NCBI GenBank assembly: GCA_024734495.1
Contig: JALMQS010000681.1
Span: forward strand, 5,147,353 to 5,211,352
Direction of reading: 5' to 3'
Length of the DNA stretch: 64,000 nucleotides
From: Forficula auricularia
Lineage: Eukaryota > Arthropoda > Insecta > Dermaptera > Forficulidae
Below are positions 62,901 through 64,000 of this stretch, one piece after another. The notes below the pieces were generated by a model. It did not search any database and was not told the origin of the DNA. It saw nothing but the letters and a program-made list of their open reading frames with translations. Within the stretch, counting starts at the first letter, position 1, and each line of letters starts with the position of its first letter. The position numbers were made by a program, and so were the translations under genes.

Positions 62901-64000
62901 AACATAAATTCTCTGAACTCCCAGATTCTTTGATTATTGATTAATCAAAGCCAAACGGCTAACCCGTACGAACACTATAAAATCCGGTTAGTATTAATAT
63001 AAACATAAAGTGTTTCCTTATATCTTCTTATATACTTTTTCTCACTTAAAACTGCGTGTCCAATTGTCCAAGTTTCTAAACTATACAAATAAATATCTAC
63101 AGTGTATTTTCCTAAAGGGTATAAAATTAAAGATCTTAAAACATTATTTTTCCTGAAAAAAAATCAATCATAAAATTTGAACTCTTTTAATTCCACCTAA
63201 ACCACAAAAAACGTTTACTAAAAAAATTTCTCAATCTCTCAAAAAAATCCCACTCAGGCCTACATCAAACAAAAAAACCTACAACATTTATCCAGTGCAT
63301 AATATCCGCACTTCATGTATCGAACTTGCTTTTTAAAAAATTAGAAATCGAGTTGCAAATCATAACTTGTATATGTACCTCGAGAGTACGTGACTCATGT
63401 ATCATAGCGGAGATAGTCCGATTACTAATAAGTATAACTTTTGTTGCTAGGCGCGTATGGAAGAAGAAAGACGTGCAAGTTTAGCATCCACGTTCTAACT
63501 CCTAGCCTGAGTTTGGGAGGTCGAGTAAAATTAACATTGTAGAGAGAGAGTCCAAAGAATACATTATATAAATAAAGTAATAATAAGTGTGAAATATGAA
63601 AAATAAATATATATTCAACAAAAACAGTAATGACTCCTCACAGTCCAAAGTCCTGAGTGTGTCCATAATATAGCCCTTCAATTCTTTAATTAAGAATTTC
63701 AAATAAAATTGACTTTTTAATTCCTTTGGTGACATATCGCTGGTCCGGAAGAAAAACGTCGTAAGTCAAAAATTAACTTTTTTCAGTAGAGACGATTGAA
63801 ATTTTCTTAAAAGTTGAAGTTGCTGTTACAGTGTGTTCTTTACTTAAAGTTTTTGGAGTAAATGAGATTTACCAAAATTAGGACTTTTAGTTAAGTTTTC
63901 ATGAAAATTATATTCAACAATTTATCTCTACAATATTCTTCTTAAAAATATTATAAATTATTATATTTTGACTTCTGACGTTTTTCTAGATATTTTTTCT
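62901..64000. other. Unassigned AT-rich sequence
   Basis: No recognisable gene, terminal repeat or RNA motif up to the end of the window. Confidence 0.35.

Overview
This window looks like a piece of an AT-rich (roughly 70% A+T or more) animal nuclear genome, most likely an arthropod and probably an insect. The evidence is indirect: tRNA-derived SINEs, CR1/Jockey-type LINE tails, hAT, Tc1/mariner and pogo-like elements, Helitrons, Penelope-like/retrozyme-like hammerhead motifs, and no operons or dense coding. No host protein-coding gene, rRNA gene or functional tRNA gene could be supported. Almost every open reading frame is short and random. The recognisable coding pieces are transposon-derived: an intact LTR-element gag, a Tc1/mariner transposase C-terminus, a hAT C-terminal domain, and several 5'-truncated LINE reverse-transcriptase C-termini.

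Layout. 0-10 kb: a four-copy conserved repeat (1305), a hAT end (2010), a TIR transposon remnant (2893-3980), a 164-bp hammerhead-bearing insertion (4769-4932), a hAT element with an 8-bp target duplication (6425-7718), a tRNA-derived SINE, and a 119-bp tandem array (8513-8870). 10-20 kb: members of a hAT-like non-autonomous family, several SINEs and a ~900-bp SINE palindrome. 20-33 kb: palindromic hammerhead loci, Helitron 1 (24774-25680), a mariner remnant with a strikingly G-rich tail, a LINE split by a 129-bp insertion, a pogo-like MITE and a complete SINE (32710-32994). 33-43 kb: large hairpins, a MITE with an internal minisatellite, a 1.7-kb LTR element carrying only gag (37463-39166), a hAT MITE, nested TIR elements and Helitron 2. 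43-64 kb: LINE tails, a hAT element of 2.8 kb (47765-50570), a second G-rich mariner tail, more hAT-like copies, pogo-like and other TIR elements, a SINE palindrome and a LINE remnant.

Most interesting system. At least eight loci carry the motif CTGANGA - one extra base - hairpin - GAAA, followed by a self-complementary ACGT or ATAT and a flank able to pair with the sequence before the motif. This is the layout of a type I, dimer-competent hammerhead ribozyme. One family (4769, 26930, 28154, 31706) consists of very short insertions (129-287 bp) with exact 9-12 bp target duplications, some carrying inverted partial copies. This is what small retrozyme-like passengers of Penelope-like retroelements would look like. 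A second noteworthy element is the 1.7-kb minus-strand LTR element with identical 133-bp LTRs, a primer-binding site, a polypurine tract and an intact gag but no pol (TR-GAG-like), which appears to have inserted recently.

All boundaries come from reading by eye. Target duplications and terminal repeats are directly visible. Family names are inferred from end motifs and protein fragments.
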